DNA of 64,000 nt from Rubripirellula reticaptiva (lineage in GTDB: Bacteria > Planctomycetota > Planctomycetia > Pirellulales > Pirellulaceae), in NCBI RefSeq assembly GCF_007860175.1, contig NZ_SJPX01000001.1:930001-994000 (forward strand). The letters run 5' to 3'. How positions within the stretch are numbered: the stretch's first letter is position 1. The stretch itself is not shown here. More model-generated notes on the stretch are below. The model was not told the origin of the DNA, searched no databases, and was given only the letters and a program-made list of their open reading frames with translations.

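Noticed and set aside
62500-62540. Nucleotidyltransferase-like motif GSASDFDF in the post-core region
   Set aside because: The spacing between GS and the DxD is too short for the Pol-beta fold motif and no other family signs are present.
60721-63330. HNH, AHH or deaminase toxin after the Rhs core
   Set aside because: No HxxH/HNH triad or CxxC-HAE deaminase motif was seen in the translated tail.
1-64000. tRNA, rRNA, CRISPR arrays, insertion sequences or integrase genes
   Set aside because: None was recognised: no cloverleaf or rRNA-like sequence, no regularly spaced short repeats, and no transposase or recombinase motifs in any convincing gene.

Overview
The window reads as chromosomal DNA of a planctomycete, most like the Pirellulaceae (Rhodopirellula relatives). 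This is inferred from gene content: a LEPR-XLL surface-protein signature, a dockerin, an ECF sigma factor overlapping a membrane Ser/Thr kinase, a DUF1080 protein, a BamB/PQQ-like propeller and a DUF4175-like giant. No rRNA, tRNA, CRISPR array or insertion sequence was recognised.

Region 1 (1-28,000) is mostly ordinary chromosome in short transcription units. It starts with a STAS-domain protein whose 5' end may lie outside the window. A minus-strand ftsH and a small Cys-rich ORF follow. Divergent from them is dxr-rseP (isoprenoid precursor synthesis and intramembrane proteolysis), which converges on a PQQ-like propeller gene across a 9-bp-stem hairpin. A sixA-like phosphatase and a metallophosphoesterase form a tight pair. 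A minus-strand run then holds a DUF4175-like protein, dihydroorotase, a DUF1080 protein, an ECF sigma factor and a kinase; the last two overlap by 4 bases. After a divergent HTH protein come a flippase, a YkgJ-type Cys-cluster protein and a secreted esterase.

Region 2 (23,876-25,895) is a scar. On the minus strand lies the last ~50 codons of a PARP-type ADP-ribosyltransferase, including the catalytic NEYIVF strand. Its stop overlaps the start of a frameshifted macro-domain (ADP-ribosyl hydrolase) gene. On the plus strand a 5'-truncated, frame-disrupted tenA-like remnant leads into an intact thiD. The PARP and tenA remnants lose their 5' ends at the same point, near 24,565-24,575. One deletion removing both divergent promoters explains this. 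A largely empty 735-base stretch and a secreted alpha/beta hydrolase follow.

Region 3 (28,267 to the window end) is one uninterrupted reading frame of more than 35.7 kb (at least 11,911 codons) that leaves the window still open. Domains in order are: LEPR-XLL signature; five ~590-bp beta-helix repeats; LamG; Ig-like (Big_5) and PA14-like domains; 13 CARDB repeats; TIG/Fn3/propeller segments; nine cadherin/He_PIG repeats; a short Rhs/YD-like piece; an internal dockerin; Ig-like and YncE-like segments; an ~8-kb YD-repeat shell; the Rhs core; ~900 residues of unknown function; and a metzincin-type HEIGHAIGF protease domain. It looks like a giant surface or secreted protein, possibly a fusion of two giant genes at the dockerin, with an Rhs cage that could hold the metalloprotease tail.
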